A program made the position numbers and the translations under genes. The notes under the pieces were generated by a model. The model was not told the DNA's origin and did no database searches. It was given only the letters and a program-made list of their open reading frames with translations. 64,000 nt of DNA from Epiperipatus broadwayi (Eukaryota > Onychophora > Udeonychophora > Euonychophora > Peripatidae): assembly GCA_028023455.1 (NCBI GenBank), contig JAQFVV010012535.1, positions 1,550,001 to 1,614,000 of the forward strand, in the 5' to 3' direction. Positions 1 to 11,289 of the stretch are shown one piece after another. Numbering within the stretch: position 1 is the stretch's first letter; the number at the start of each line of letters is the position of its first letter.

Positions 1-260
1 TTTTAACAAAATAAAACTTGTTACTTTTTTAAAAAAGGAAAAAATCAAATGTAAATTATCCATACTTTGAATGGTAAATTTAGAGACAATATAAGCAAAT
101 TTCGAAGCAGTGAACTAAAGAAATTTTTTTTAAAAACTTACTTGTCTACTCATTTTTTATTTTTTTTTGCTTTTATTTAAAACTGTCACTCCAAAAGTAA
201 TCAACACTTAACTATACTTGTGGTCAATTATGTATCTTGCTTTGCAACTGATACATTGCC
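1..260. repeat. Dispersed repeat S, copy 1
   Basis: This stretch matches 33775-33985 in the same orientation. Shared blocks include 'tttgaatggtaaatttag', 'acttacttgtctactc' and 'cttgctttgcaactgata', with small indels between them. No ORF or terminal repeat is visible, and the copy is cut by the window edge. It may be part of an LTR or UTR of an unrecognised element. Confidence 0.7.
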
Positions 261-1347
261 CTCCTATCAGGTTATAAATAAAGTAATTCAATTCAGACCA
301 TTTAATATTGGATGATTTTATTTCTACACTAAACATTAGTATTATTTTTTTAACACAATCATGACAACGAGCTAGAGATCAAAATAGTAGTGATACTAAG
401 TTTAAAATCACTTCAATATTAAAGTAAACTGACTAATTGTTTAGTAAACCCTATTTTAATTTCTCAAGGATGTTGCAACCACTTAATGAGCCAAATTGTG
501 CAATATATGGTTGCTAACCAGGAACTCTTGCTTTGGATAGCTTTTTGTGAATATCAGGAAAACTTTTGAACATCTGATTTTACTTATAATTCATAATTAA
601 TTATTATTTCACTGGGAATTTCTTTCTACTAACTACTCCATAGCGAGCCCCGGATATCTCTCAACTGGTGCTTCACCATCAACTTACATGGAGGTTTTGA
701 GCACAAACACACATCTGTAGTTTGGTGACTTCTTCAGAAAAAAGGCTTAATCATACAAATATTTTCAGTCCACAATTAGCATATATAGTATAAACTTTAC
801 ATCCTACATCTTTATCTTATCAAACAACATAATTCTCTTTCACACGTTTCAAAGAGTAGGTATAGTATGTTCCCTTTCTATTCCTTTATTAGCCAGTACA
901 AAAGCACTTGTTATTATGGCGAATAATGATGAATGAGTCATCATAAACTTTCTGAAATTTTTTGTACAAATGTTTTTTCAAGATGACTTGTGGAATTAAC
1001 CCAAATTATAACTTAATATTACTTAATTGAAAAGTCTAGTTAGAGGTCTTATGGTATTTTTTCTTAGATCTCTTGTTTTCATTAATTTATGTCTTATTTA
1101 CTGTATGTATCATATATCCAGCATAGGACACTTGTCTGGAAGAGAAATCCATTGAATGGACATTTTCAAACCATTATCTCTTCAGACAGAATAATAATAA
1201 AACAGTAAGTAATGAGATTATATTCTGTAAATATTAATTTTTTTTTTTGTGAATATAAACTCATGTAAGTCTTTTACCATCTTTCTTTTCACCTACAGTT
1301 TTTGTGTCAAGAAATATTTTTTGATTATGTGTTACAAAATCTTTAAC
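261..1347. other. No gene seen; AT-rich spacer
   Basis: No coding signal on either strand. Near the right edge (about 1298-1347) lies a single unit of the minisatellite that resumes at 5912, recognisable by 'caagaaatattttttgatta'. It shows where G1 interrupted that array. Nothing else can be supported. Confidence 0.6.
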
Positions 1348-1628
1348 TGTCTTTTTGCTCTGTATTTAGGGAAGCCCTAGCTCGCCTAAAAAGCAATAAA
1401 TTAATAAAATACAAACAGGTTGAGGTGATATATATATATTTATTCTTTATAAACACATTCGTTAATAATAACCATAATAGTATGTAATGGCAATAAGAAA
1501 TAATTAGTTCATGACAGGGTTAAATGTTTGAATTATAATAACAATATAATACTTAAATCTCATATAGCTTTATAGTTCATAATCTATAAGTTTCGTTATA
1601 TGCTCAGTTCAATTATCATGAGACTTCA
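1348..1628 (-). repeat. G1 LTR, left (3' LTR of minus-strand element)
   Basis: Aligns with 5621-5911 with scattered substitutions. The termini read TG..CA once orientation is considered. The first bases have lost a short block that is present in the right LTR ('taacagtgctat'). Confidence 0.8.
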
Positions 1629-2013
1629 AGATACCCGTTGCAGTTCTTATCTTCAACTGAAGACTTCTTCAAATTCCACCAATTTTCAGTCTTTCAGGAC
1701 CAGTAATATCAGGACATCCTTTTTTTTTAACCTATACTTCAGGAATGTTGCGAGTCGGGGTTTTTTTTGGCCCTCTAGCAGTTTCTAGAATAATCTTATC
1801 ACACAGAACATCTCCCCCTATTCTAGAATGTACTTGTTAAATCTTATTGGTGGTTTACAGTTTTTAGGAGTTTGGGTAGTGCAAGGTGCTTCGATTTCAC
1901 TATTTGGCTTAGTTTGTCTAGGGCCAGAGGAGTCTGGACTTTTTTCATTTAAACTTTGTTCTGTGAAAGAGTCTTCTGTCAATATTATTTGAGGTAAAGA
2001 CTCCCTCTTTTTT

Positions 2014-3120
2014 TTAGGTAAACCATTGGTTGTTAGTTTCCATTGAAGTTTCTTTCTCTTCCAATGGTGCAGTAATAAACCTTCGTAAAGGATTTATGTG
2101 CCTATTAATAGATGGACCATTTTTAAACCTTATCATACAAATAACTTTTAGTGCTATACCAGTAACAATACCCGGTATCCACTTTTTCTTAAGCATGTCC
2201 TGTAAACATACTGTTTCACCAATATTAATTTTTAAGGAACTTTTTTGGTTATTTAGATTTTCAGAATTCGGTTTCATTACTTCTGTTTGAGGCAGTACAA
2301 CAAGTTCAATTAAACAAAAGATCAGCTGGTGATTTTCCATTTTTTGTGTTAGATAAAAAATATCCATTTTTGCAAAACTGGTTTTCTTTAAACTTGTCTT
2401 GAGAGTTTGTACTGCTTTTTTTGCCAAACTGTTTGAAGCAGGGTGATAAGTGGGTGTTCGTATGTGTTGTATCCCCTTATCGGATAAAAATATTTCAAAT
2501 TCTTCTGAAATGAAACTGGTTCCATTATCTGAAACTGATAACATTCGTGTATCCGTGAATGGAGAAAATCTCTTTTAGTGCTTTAATGGTGCATTTAGTA
2601 TTAACTGAAGGTACAGTACAATATTCTATCCAATTGCTAAAAACATCCACCACCACAAATATCGTAAATTCATTTATGGGACCAGCGAAGTCAATATGAA
2701 CACATTCTCATGGTTTATTCGACTCAGTCCAGGAATTAAGTGTTTTATTAGGTGGATTTGCCACTGTTTGACAATTTAAACATATTTTTACAATCTGTTC
2801 AATGGAGCTACCATACATAAGGGTGTGCCAGGGTTTTTATTTTTCCTACTACAAGGTGTTCTGTATGTAAGAGTTTAAGAACTTGAGAATGTCCCTCCTC
2901 TGGTATAAAAACATGATCATTTTGAAAAATACAGTTATTACAGACTGATAGGTAATGCCCGAGTATTCCATATAGCTAGATGTAAGAAAGTTAGCCGGTG
3001 ATTAGTCCATCCAGGTGTTTAGTTGATTATATCCATGATCCCTTTGAGTCTACTTTTCCACTGTAGCACTATTTAATGTTCTCATATCTTTACAACTTTG
3101 AGTAAATTTACTTCCATAAA
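2014..3120 (-). pseudogene. G1 integrase remnant
   Basis: Integrase inserts the retrotransposon cDNA into chromosomes. The longest open piece (2014-2544) carries the second catalytic aspartate in VSDNGTSF, then a HPASN motif, and a C-terminal module with KKKWIPGIVTG typical of Gypsy integrases. Where the family has a catalytic glutamate (NGLAE-like), this copy reads SLAKK, so the active site appears lost. The upstream half (2545-3120), including the zinc-binding and first-aspartate region, is recognisable only in pieces. It is read from the minus strand downstream of RNase H and ends about 0.4 kb before the 3' LTR. It is non-functional as it stands. Confidence 0.8.
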
Positions 3121-3130
3121 TCCACATAAC

Positions 3131-3560
3131 TTATACACCCTTAAAGGTAAGCGTGAAAATGCATTTAGCACGTGCTATTTTTTTTCCAGGTTTATATAGC
3201 AGATTGTAGTCATAAGCAGCTAAGATGTTGCTCCAGCGTGTCAATCTTTGATTGGAAGGATCGAGATTTTTTTTTATTTTTGGAAAAAAAATACCCAATA
3301 ATAGTCGGTGGTCCGTGTAGAGCGCAAAACTATGGCCATATATGTACTGGTGAAATTTTTTTACAGTGAAAGTGATAGCAAGAGCCTCATTGTCCAGCTG
3401 GCTATAATTGATTTCCATAGGTAATAAAGTAAGAGATACATACGCTATAGTTCGCTTGCGGCCATTCTCTAAGTGGGAAATGAAGTGTCTGCAGTTACAA
3501 TAACTTCTAGATCACTTTGATAATAACTTGACAGAGTTTCAGAGGATAATAAGTCTTTTG
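3131..3560 (-). pseudogene. G1 RNase H remnant
   Basis: RNase H removes the RNA template during reverse transcription. The 95-residue open piece at 3131-3418 has the Gypsy hallmarks YSQLDNEALAI (catalytic E region), HQYIYG and LYTDHRLL (catalytic D region), then a NILAAYDYNL segment that leads to the end of the domain. The preceding N-terminal part (3419-3560) is in other frames. It lies between RT and integrase on the minus strand as expected. Confidence 0.85.
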
Positions 3561-3599
3561 CCTTTTCAACTGCAATCTGCTGTTCTTATTCCCATTTCC

Positions 3600-4425
3600 A
3601 ACACTGTTTCTTATGTAATAAGTCATAGAGTGGAGTTAATACATGTGCTTTGACCTTTTAAGATAAACTAAAAAAAAATTGAACATGCCCAAAGAAGCCT
3701 GTAGCTCCTTAACATTTTTCAGGACTGGGGCATTCCTAACCGCAGCCACTTTATCTGGATTTGGGCGTTTCCCTTGTTTATCTATGACGTGTCCCAAAAA
3801 ATTAATTTCAGGTGTAGACCAAATACATTTATTAGCATTAACTCTCATGCCAATCTGATTCAATTTTTAGCACACCATTGAAACACGTTTTTCCAATTCA
3901 GTTTCAGACTCAGCTCAGATTAGTATGTCATCCAAGTATGGAATCACACCATCTAGACTATGTAACAATTGGTCCACTTTAGTCTGGAAAAGGTTTAGAA
4001 CAGTTGTAATTCCATAAGGTAATTTATTACATTTAAACAGTCCAATATGTGTACATAATGTCAATACTCTAGCTGTTCTATTTTTAACTGGAATCTGGTG
4101 GAAAGCAGACCGCAAATCAATTTTTGTGAAAACTTTAGCTTTTTTTAATGAAGCCAAAATTTCTGAAACACTAGGAACTGGATAAGCACCTTTTTTAAAG
4201 TAGCGATTCACTGTGACTTTATAATCACCACACAAATGCAAAACACCATCTGGTTTGATTTGCCCATGTTGAGTCTTCAATCGGTGATAGGATACCTTTT
4301 TTTACCGGTTCATTAATAGCTTTCTCAACTTTAGGCCTTAATGCGAACAGAATCTTGTGAGGTTTGCACATCATTAGCTGAGCATCACCAGACGAGTCAA
4401 TATCCACTGGATTAATTTTTTTCAT
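3600..4425 (-). pseudogene. G1 reverse transcriptase remnant
   Basis: Three open pieces cover most of a Ty3/Gypsy RT. The 121-residue piece at 3915-4280 has LCGDYKVTVN, then KIDLRSAFHQI (first catalytic Asp), LPYGI, and the catalytic box YLDD, all intact. The thumb/connection part at 3636-3863 has INFLGHVID and the NPDKVAAV motif. The N-terminal piece (4225-4425) has PVKKGILSPIEDS. Frame changes separate the pieces, so no active enzyme is made, although the core catalytic residues survive. Confidence 0.9.
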
Positions 4426-4439
4426 ATAACAGTTTTTAA

Positions 4440-4850
4440 TTTAACTGTCTTAATAACTTGTATGGAGATGCCAAACGGACGAAACCATTTTCGGCCAAGC
4501 AATGGTTTGATATTCTTTTTTACTATGTACAATGGCAATATCTTATGCTTATTATTTAATTTGACTGGGACATTTACTTTTCCAGAGATTTGTACCTTAT
4601 TGCCATTCACATTGGTTGCGATTACACTAGTCTTGTTTATATTGAATTTGTTTTTAGGGTGGAATTTAATTTATTTCAATCACCGAGGGATACTAGGGAT
4701 AATCTAGCTCTGCTATCTATCTCCATCGTGATTTCAGTTTCAGCAACAATTAATTCCACCATAATTTATTCGTTCAAAAAGTCCTTACACATTTTAATTT
4801 CTTGTTTTTTTACAGTACGATCCGATTTCCAATTTGACTGTTTTTGACCT
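4440..4850 (-). pseudogene. G1 aspartic protease remnant
   Basis: Between the zinc knuckles and RT, the minus strand reads MEIDSRARLSLVS at about 4720, which corresponds to the MEIDSGAGL motif of the related G2 and G3 proteases. The active-site DSG is DSR here. The downstream part (4422-4610) has VPVKLNNKHKILPLYIV and LLGRKW, the end of the protease fold. The changed glycine and the stops indicate an inactive relic. Confidence 0.75.
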
Positions 4851-5576
4851 AGTTTTTCTTTTTTGCAAATGTGGGCCAAAAGACCTTTAATTCCACAAAT
4901 ATGGCATTTTTATATTTTAAATTTGCATATATTTTTTTTTGTGACCTTTCTTTCCGCAACAATAACAAATTAGATCCTTACTTGGAGTTTGAGGAGATGA
5001 TTGCATGATGTTTGAATGGAGAATAGTTATAGCAATGGCTGACTCCTTAGATCCAGTTTGGAACTCTAATGCATTAGTCAATGTTTATTCATGGGCTACA
5101 CACTTGGCAATAACAGTTTTGTAATTGATATCTGCTTCAGCAAACAGTGTTTTTCTTAAGCCATGATCAACCATGCCGAAAAGAAATTGATCTAGGAGCA
5201 TGTTGAGGTTAGAGAAAAACTCGCAGTCCCTTGCTAAGGTATGCAATGCAAGGCTATATTCAGAACAGTTTCCTGTGGCTGTTGTTTATGCATTCTGAAA
5301 CGTAGCAATGCAATTCTTTTATTAATCATCGGCTAGAAAACAGCGGTTAGTTTCTCCACTAAAATGGTATATGGCAATTCTTTTTGTGTCTTCACATCAG
5401 CAATTTGTTTAGCTATATGTAAAATGTCTGTTTCTGATAATAACAATAAAGTTGAAGCTTTTAAGATATCATCTATTTTATTTAACCTCATATATCTCTA
5501 ATTGTCCAACATAAAAAGTCCACACCGTTGGATTACTAACATCGAATTCCTTAATATTTTGCGAAGATAATGCCAT
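4851..5576 (-). pseudogene. G1 gag and zinc-knuckle remnant
   Basis: A start codon at 5574-5576 begins with MALSSQNIKEF, nearly matching the start of G2 gag (MALASQSLKEF), which supports this start. Frames then break. Near 4860-4980 two zinc-knuckle-like motifs are visible on the minus strand (CYCCGKKGHKKK, and a second around CGIKGLLAHIC). Gag forms the particle and binds RNA. Decayed. Confidence 0.7.
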
Positions 5577-5620
5577 AATTTTCTTTCCTTTTTTTTTTTA
5601 AATATCAACCCCCTCAATCC

Positions 5621-5911
5621 TGTCTAACAGTGCTATCTTGCTCTCTATTCAGGGAAGCTCTAGCTTGCCCAAAAAGCAATAAATTAATAAAATACAAACA
5701 GATTGAAGTGATATATATATTTATTTTTTACAAACACGATCATTAATAATAACTATAATAGTATGTAATGGTGATAAGAAATAATTAGTTCACAACAGGG
5801 TTAAATATTCAAATTATGATGTTAATATAACACTTAAATCTCATATAGCTTTATAGTTCATAATCTATAAGTTTTGTTATATGCTTCAGTTCAATTATTA
5901 TGAGACTTGCA
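5621..5911 (-). repeat. G1 LTR, right (5' LTR)
   Basis: Partner of the left LTR. On the minus strand it ends in GTTAGACA and is followed by a purine/GT-rich leader rather than a clear TGG primer site, so the tRNA primer cannot be assigned. Confidence 0.8.
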
Positions 5912-6420
5912 TCAAGAAATATTTTTTGATTATGTGTTACACAATCTTTAATGTCTTACTTTTCAACTACAATTTTTGCCTCAAGAAATGTTTTTTAATT
6001 ATGTATTATGCAGTCTTTAACTGTCTTACTTTTCAAGTACAATTTTTTTCTCAAGGAATATGTTTTGATTATGTTTTACACAGTCTTTAACTGTCTTACT
6101 TTTCAACTACAATTTTTGCATCAAGAAATATTTTTTGATTATGTGTTACACAATCTTTAATGTCTTACTTTTCAACTACAATTTTTGCCTCAAGAAATAT
6201 TTTTTGATTATGTGTTACGCAGTCTTTAACTGTCTTACTTTTCAAGTACAATTTTTTTCTCAAGGAATATTTTTTGATTATGTGTTACACAGTCTTTAAC
6301 TATCTTACTTTTCAAGTACAATTTTTTTGTCAAGGAATATTTTTTATGTGTTACAAAGGTTTAAACTAACTGTCTTACTTTTCAACTTTTTGTGTCAAGA
6401 GATATTTTTTAATTATGTCT
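5912..6420. repeat. Minisatellite, ~69-70 bp units
   Basis: About seven tandem units, each starting 'caagaaatattttttgatta' or 'caaggaatattttttgatta' and containing 'gtcttacttttcaa'. Units start near 5912, 5981, 6051, 6121, 6190, 6260 and 6330. Units 1-3 resemble units 4-6 more than their neighbours (units 1 and 4 share a 2-3 base deletion in 'ctttaatgtctt'), so a ~209 bp block was itself duplicated. One further unit lies left of G1 at about 1298-1347 and a degenerate one at about 6610-6690. Confidence 0.85.
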
Positions 6421-7675
6421 TACAATTTTTTCCATAATCCATCTTTTTGATATTTGGAAAGTAAATATTCAATGATATGCTCTTTTCTAGATATCGAACT
6501 CTTCCATGTCTTAGTTATATTTAAATATCCAACATAAACTCAGCAAATATTATATGTGTAATATATAATTAAAGTTTTAGAGTTTAATTTCATAAGTTAT
6601 ATGATAAAATATTTAACTTACTTTTCAACTACAGTTTTTATATCAAGAAATATCTTTTTGCTTATATATTACAATCTTTTCCATAATCAATCTCAAATAT
6701 TTGGAATATAAATATTGAATATGTTCTTCGCTAGGTATCATACTCTTTTTCCATATCTTAGACATATTTAAATATCCAACATAAACAGCAAATATTATAT
6801 ACATAATATATAATTAAAATTTTAGAAGTATCTTAATTATAAATATTTTTACATAAAAAATGGCTGTTCTTTTTATCTCAAATTATTATTGTCTCATTAT
6901 GGTTTTTAACAATTATAATTAGGAGATTTTTTTTTGTCAAAAAAAAAAAAATCATGTTTCAGTAATATTATATTTTTCATTCATATATGAGCTCATTAAT
7001 TTGTTAATCAGATTCTGGGTCTTTGAAGAGATAAAGCCATCCAAATTTATAACAGTATTAAACTGGGATTAAGCTTTCCCTCTCTCCATGTATTTTTCAA
7101 TTATTCTCTGCATTTTCAATGGAATAGCAATAAAAATTTTCCATCTATGCTATCATCTTCCCATAGTCCCCATCACTACTAATTTTCTATTGGAATGGAT
7201 GTTTAATTCATTTTCTAGAGATTCTTTTCCCTCTTTGCCATTACAGCTATGACCCTTTAAATCTTTATTTTCAATGTATTCCTTACTCTATAACATTTAG
7301 TTTTATAAACTTATGCTACACATTTATAATTAATCATTTGCATTTTTATTTTTTTTTATTCCTTCTGTATTAGTATAAAATTCATTCTCTAAATTTTCCA
7401 TTTTTTTTGGAGATAATTTTATTTTCCAACCTTACTTTATTTATGCTGTTGTCTATCTTTAGCCTTTACTTGCTCACTTTGTTGTAACTATTCAACATTT
7501 GGAAGTTTCATGTCTAAGCTACTACATTACCGGTGCATTCTATTTGTATATTTTCAAATTTTTCAACAATAGTAGTTATTTCTAAAGATGCTTGTTCTAA
7601 TGCTCTACAATTTTCTGTTTTTACCTTTTCTATTACCTCATGCAACAACTATATTTTACTTTGTTATTCAATTTT
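6421..7675. other. No gene seen; AT-rich spacer
   Basis: Contains diverged pieces of the minisatellite region (two similar ~150 bp blocks near 6440-6600 and 6670-6830 with 'atatttaaatatccaacata') and poly-T tracts. The few open frames are short and of low complexity. Confidence 0.6.
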
Positions 7676-8189
7676 TGCTGTATTCACAGAGGGTCGCTAC
7701 CCAGCTATGATAGTATAACATTAAAATAAAATGAACAAACAACTGATATGTATACCTATATGGAAATTCTAATATTAACAAAAATCACTTTTTTCTCATA
7801 ACAATTTGGGGATAACTACAAGCAGAGCAAATCTACATTTCTTCATTCACCATTATTATTTACTGTTTGTTACTAATGTGCACGTAGTTCCAATTATCAC
7901 TAGAATATAAACATGACTTCATTTTGTCCTTATAGACTATATTTTGTAAGTATACTTTTCTCTTCTTTATGAGGGAAGTCATTGACTTTGAACAGCTTTT
8001 TGTTCCTCTCACGGCCACTGTTGCACCAATTTTCGTAAAACTTTGAGAATTCTTGTTATATCTCATTTGCATAGTAATTATTCATACTTTTAATTACATA
8101 TTTCTAGAATGAATTATCTCTGGAAGGAAACTCTAAACTGCTGAAAATAATTACACAATAAAAATAGTACTTTATTTATAATATTTACA
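7676..8189 (-). repeat. G2 LTR, left (3' LTR)
   Basis: Pairs with 14333-14877. Starts 'tgctgtattcacag' and ends near 'atatttaca' on the plus strand. The short open frames inside have no recognisable product. Confidence 0.85.
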
Positions 8190-8559
8190 ATAATATCAAG
8201 GTCGATTAGTGTCACTTCCGCTCACTCTAGAAAATAATCCCTGAATCTGTCCGGAAGTCTTTTCATTCTCTGACTTCTTGGAGTAAAATTACTTTGATCT
8301 TCATTTCGATCTGCTTATCCAGACACTTATTGGCAATCTCTTGGCCTCCTCCATCTAGTTCAGTAGACAACATTTCATCTGGATGGGAGTTCTATATCTT
8401 CATTTAAGTTAAGAATTTTTTTAATTTACTATTGACTATAATAGGATTATTAACAGCTATAATTAGCATATCACTAAATGATTAATGTCCCTTCTTACAC
8501 TCCATTTTCAAGTTTAATAACATGCATAACTTTAGATATAATTTCAACAATGATAATTG

Positions 8560-9480
8560 AAGTCCAGGTCTTTTTTACACTATCTCAAACCCAAACAGCA
8601 TAATCTATATGAAATTTTTTAAAATTAGGTTTGTACATTTCATCTTGATCTATACATTGGAAAAAGTTTTGATAAATGTGTATAGTATTTTCTCCCAAAC
8701 AGTAATTCAGCAGGTGATTTACTTTTCAAAGTGCTTGGTATGAAATGTTGACACAACATAATTTCCATTAAGGTATCTTTTAAATCAATTACCTTAATTT
8801 TCTTCAAGGACTTTCAAACTCTACTGCCTTTTCAGCAAGTCTGGTTGAAGCAGGGTGATAGACTGAGGTAAGTATATGTTGTATCCCTCTGCTGTCCCAT
8901 TATCTGATACTAAAATCTTGGGGATAATCATGGGTAGCAAAAACTTCTTGTAGCACCTTTATTGTATTTCTCTGTGTTTACAGATTTTACTAGTTTATAC
9001 TCAGCCCATTTTGAATATGAATCCTCAACTATCAGAAGTTGATATTCATTTATTGGTCCAGCATAATCCATGTGAGCATGCCCACATTGCTTCTTTGCCT
9101 TTATCCATGGCTTGAATATTTTCTTTGGAAGATCTATGGTAGATTTACATTCAGAAAAATTATTTATTTTTGCTCTATATCATCTAGTTCACCAACAATT
9201 AAATCAATCACCTGTGTACATTCCTCTATAGATATCAACACTCTATCAATATTTAAGATACAATCATTACACATCATCATTTTATGACATGCATTCCAAA
9301 TTGCAATGACTACCCAACTTGGATATTTTTATAGCCACCCTTCTTGAATCCACTTAACCATCTTCTTATATTTAGGATCATAAGAAGTTCAGTTCATGAT
9401 TTTTTTACTGTTTAAATTCTCTATGCTATTTATTACATCTTGCAAATTTACTTTCACAAATTCCTGTTTAATACCTTCTC
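8560..9480 (-). pseudogene. G2 integrase remnant
   Basis: Minus-strand translation in shifting frames shows a HPAST..LAEKAVE segment near 8830-8860, which holds the family's catalytic glutamate, and the preceding DNG region near 8890. The region near 9050-9110 resembles the core's first-aspartate segment, with GPINEYQL-type sequence. No continuous frame remains; the long plus-strand frame at 9039-9287 is its complement. It is placed by homology to G1 and by its position between RNase H and the 3' LTR. Confidence 0.65.
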
Positions 9481-9559
9481 TAACAGGCAAATGTGACTAC
9501 TTCAGCATGCACAATCTCTTTCCTGTTTTATAGATCAATTCATAATCTTAAGCTACTTA

Positions 9560-9800
9560 TAAGTTTATCCATCATATAAGCCTTTGATTCACATAATAAG
9601 GTGTCTTTTTATCTTTCCCGAAAATTTCTAGCAATGAAAAGTAGTCAGTATTAATTATAAATTTCCGACCATAAACATACTGGTAAAACTTCTTTATTGT
9701 GAATATTATTTCCAAAGCTTCCTTATCCAGCTGACTATAGTTTTTCTTAGCTGACGATAACATTCTAGAAGGTTAGGCAATAGGATGATCTGCACCAGAG
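9560..9800 (-). pseudogene. G2 RNase H remnant
   Basis: The open piece at 9572-9763 reads KNYSQLDKEALEIIF, FYQYVYG, then INTDYFSLLEIFG. These correspond to the catalytic Glu and Asp regions of Gypsy RNase H. The family reads TDHxxLL where this copy has TDYFSLL. It is truncated by stops on both sides. Confidence 0.8.
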
Positions 9801-9959
9801 CATTTTTCACAATGTGTGATAACAGCTCCAATTCCATATTCAGTAATGTCAATAGTGATAATAGCTTCCAGATCACTATAATAATATACTAAAAGTTGAT
9901 CTGACATCAGTAATTCTTTTACTTTTTTAAAAGCTGCTATATGCTCATCATTCCACTAC

Positions 9960-10735
9960 CAACCTTGGCCCTTCCATAATAAATCATATGATGGTCTTAA
10001 ATTCCTCTGAGAAAGCTGTCATAGAAGTTAAGCAGTCTGAAAAAGGTTTGGAAACCTTTTACATTTCTAGGAATTCTTTCACTACTTTAACTTTTTCCAG
10101 GTTCAGATATTTTCCATCTATTTATTACACAGCTCTAAAAGTTATTTGTGAGGTTGACCAACTATATTTGACAGCATTCAATCTCCCTCCTACATTATTT
10201 AACTTGGATCATATCTCCAAAATACTTTTTTTCAGCTCTTCTTCAGACTGAGCTGTAATTAAAATATCCAGATATGGAATAACTTCCTCGATGATCTGCA
10301 GTAGCATATCCATTTTAGCTTGGAAGGTAATCGGAGCCACCATGATTCTATAAAGTAATTTGTTGCACCTGAACAGTCCAATATGAATAACTTGGTGTCA
10401 ACAACTCAGCCATATTTTCAATAACTGGTATTTGATGAAACACTGATTTTAAATAAATTTTTGCAAAGACCGAGGCTTTCTGTAATGATGTCAATACATC
10501 ATGCACATTACAGGATATGGATCTTATCTTAACCATAACCCTATAATCTTCACATAAATGCATCATTCCATTCGATTTTAGTAACACATCGAGTCTTCGA
10601 TTGGTATCAGCACTCCCTTTCTTCACCAACTCTTTTATTGTTTCTTCCATTTTTGATTTAAGTGCATATGAGACTTTGCATGGTTTAAACACCATTGTTT
10701 GTGCTTCTCTTGTCAGTCAATATTAACAGGATGTA
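9960..10735 (-). pseudogene. G2 reverse transcriptase remnant
   Basis: The open piece 10348-10695 (115 residues) contains KELVKKGS, a degenerate HLCEDYRVMV and KIYLKSVFHQIPV. The last matches the RT motif KIDLRSAFHQI, but the first catalytic aspartate has become tyrosine. The palm and thumb parts toward 9960 are frameshifted; the plus-strand frame at 9988-10251 is only their complement. Inactive. Confidence 0.8.
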
Positions 10736-10849
10736 CTCAACTAGGCTACTTCCCTTTTTAAATAATTTAGGAAATTTATTTCTAACTTCTGTTTCCAATT
10801 TTACTTTATTGATTATTTTTAAACATTTTCCTAGTAGGTTGAACCAATT

Positions 10850-11057
10850 TTATTCAAGGAGAGAAATTATATTTATTTCTATTACAAACAATAGTAATCT
10901 TTTCATTCTATTATTTAGAACCACTGGAACATAATATTTTCCACAGATGTGTATCCTATTACCTTTCACATCTGTGGTCACTCCATTTGTATTTTTCAAT
11001 TTTAACATCTCCTTAGATTCAGATCTAATTTTGTTCCCCTCTTTTAATGACATAATG
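10850..11057 (-). pseudogene. G2 protease remnant, downstream part
   Basis: The open piece 10850-11053 encodes the C-terminal side of the aspartic protease (VTTDVKGNRIHICGKYYVPV, then LLLFVIEI and LLE). It begins exactly where the hAT element sits. Its frame continues from the DSG segment on the far side of the insert at 13255-13320 when one copy of the 8 bp duplication is disregarded. This shows the two pieces were one gene before the hAT insertion. Confidence 0.8.
11050..11057. repeat. hAT target-site duplication, left copy
   Basis: 'acataatg', identical to 13247-13254. Length 8 bp, as expected for hAT. Confidence 0.9.
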
Positions 11058-11289
11058 CAGGGGTCCCCAATCTTTTTGCACTTAAGAGCACATTCTATAA
11101 TACCGGCCAGGTGGAGGGCACCATTTATTTTTTCAATGTAAATTTATAGTTGGATATTATTAATAATACACATAATGTACAAAAAAATATTTATTTCAAA
11201 AATAAAATTTTAACATATAATTAACTTTAAATTTTTATGTAAATTATTTATAATATTACAAGTCAATGTGATCTTTGGTACTGCACTTC

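Larger units (their letters stand above)
1348..5911 (-). mobile_element. Ty3/Gypsy retrotransposon G1, LTR to LTR, decayed
   Basis: Two direct repeats (about 1348-1628 and 5621-5911) flank a minus-strand gag, protease, RT, RNase H, integrase order, which is the Ty3/Gypsy order. Both repeats share 'agcaataaattaataaaa' and 'tctcatatagctttatag'. The element is about 4.6 kb, close to the family's usual 4.5-6 kb, so little has been deleted, but each domain is broken by stops and frameshifts. It sits inside a minisatellite whose units lie on both sides. I could not identify a target-site duplication. Confidence 0.9.

Noticed and set aside
2030-2290. Plus-strand frames opposite Gypsy pol (for example 2030-2290, 4462-4847, 9988-10251, 31796-32539)
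   Set aside because: They are complements of recognisable minus-strand domains and their translations show no family motifs.
5912-6420. CRISPR-like array
   Set aside because: Units are contiguous tandem repeats without unique spacers, and the context is eukaryotic.
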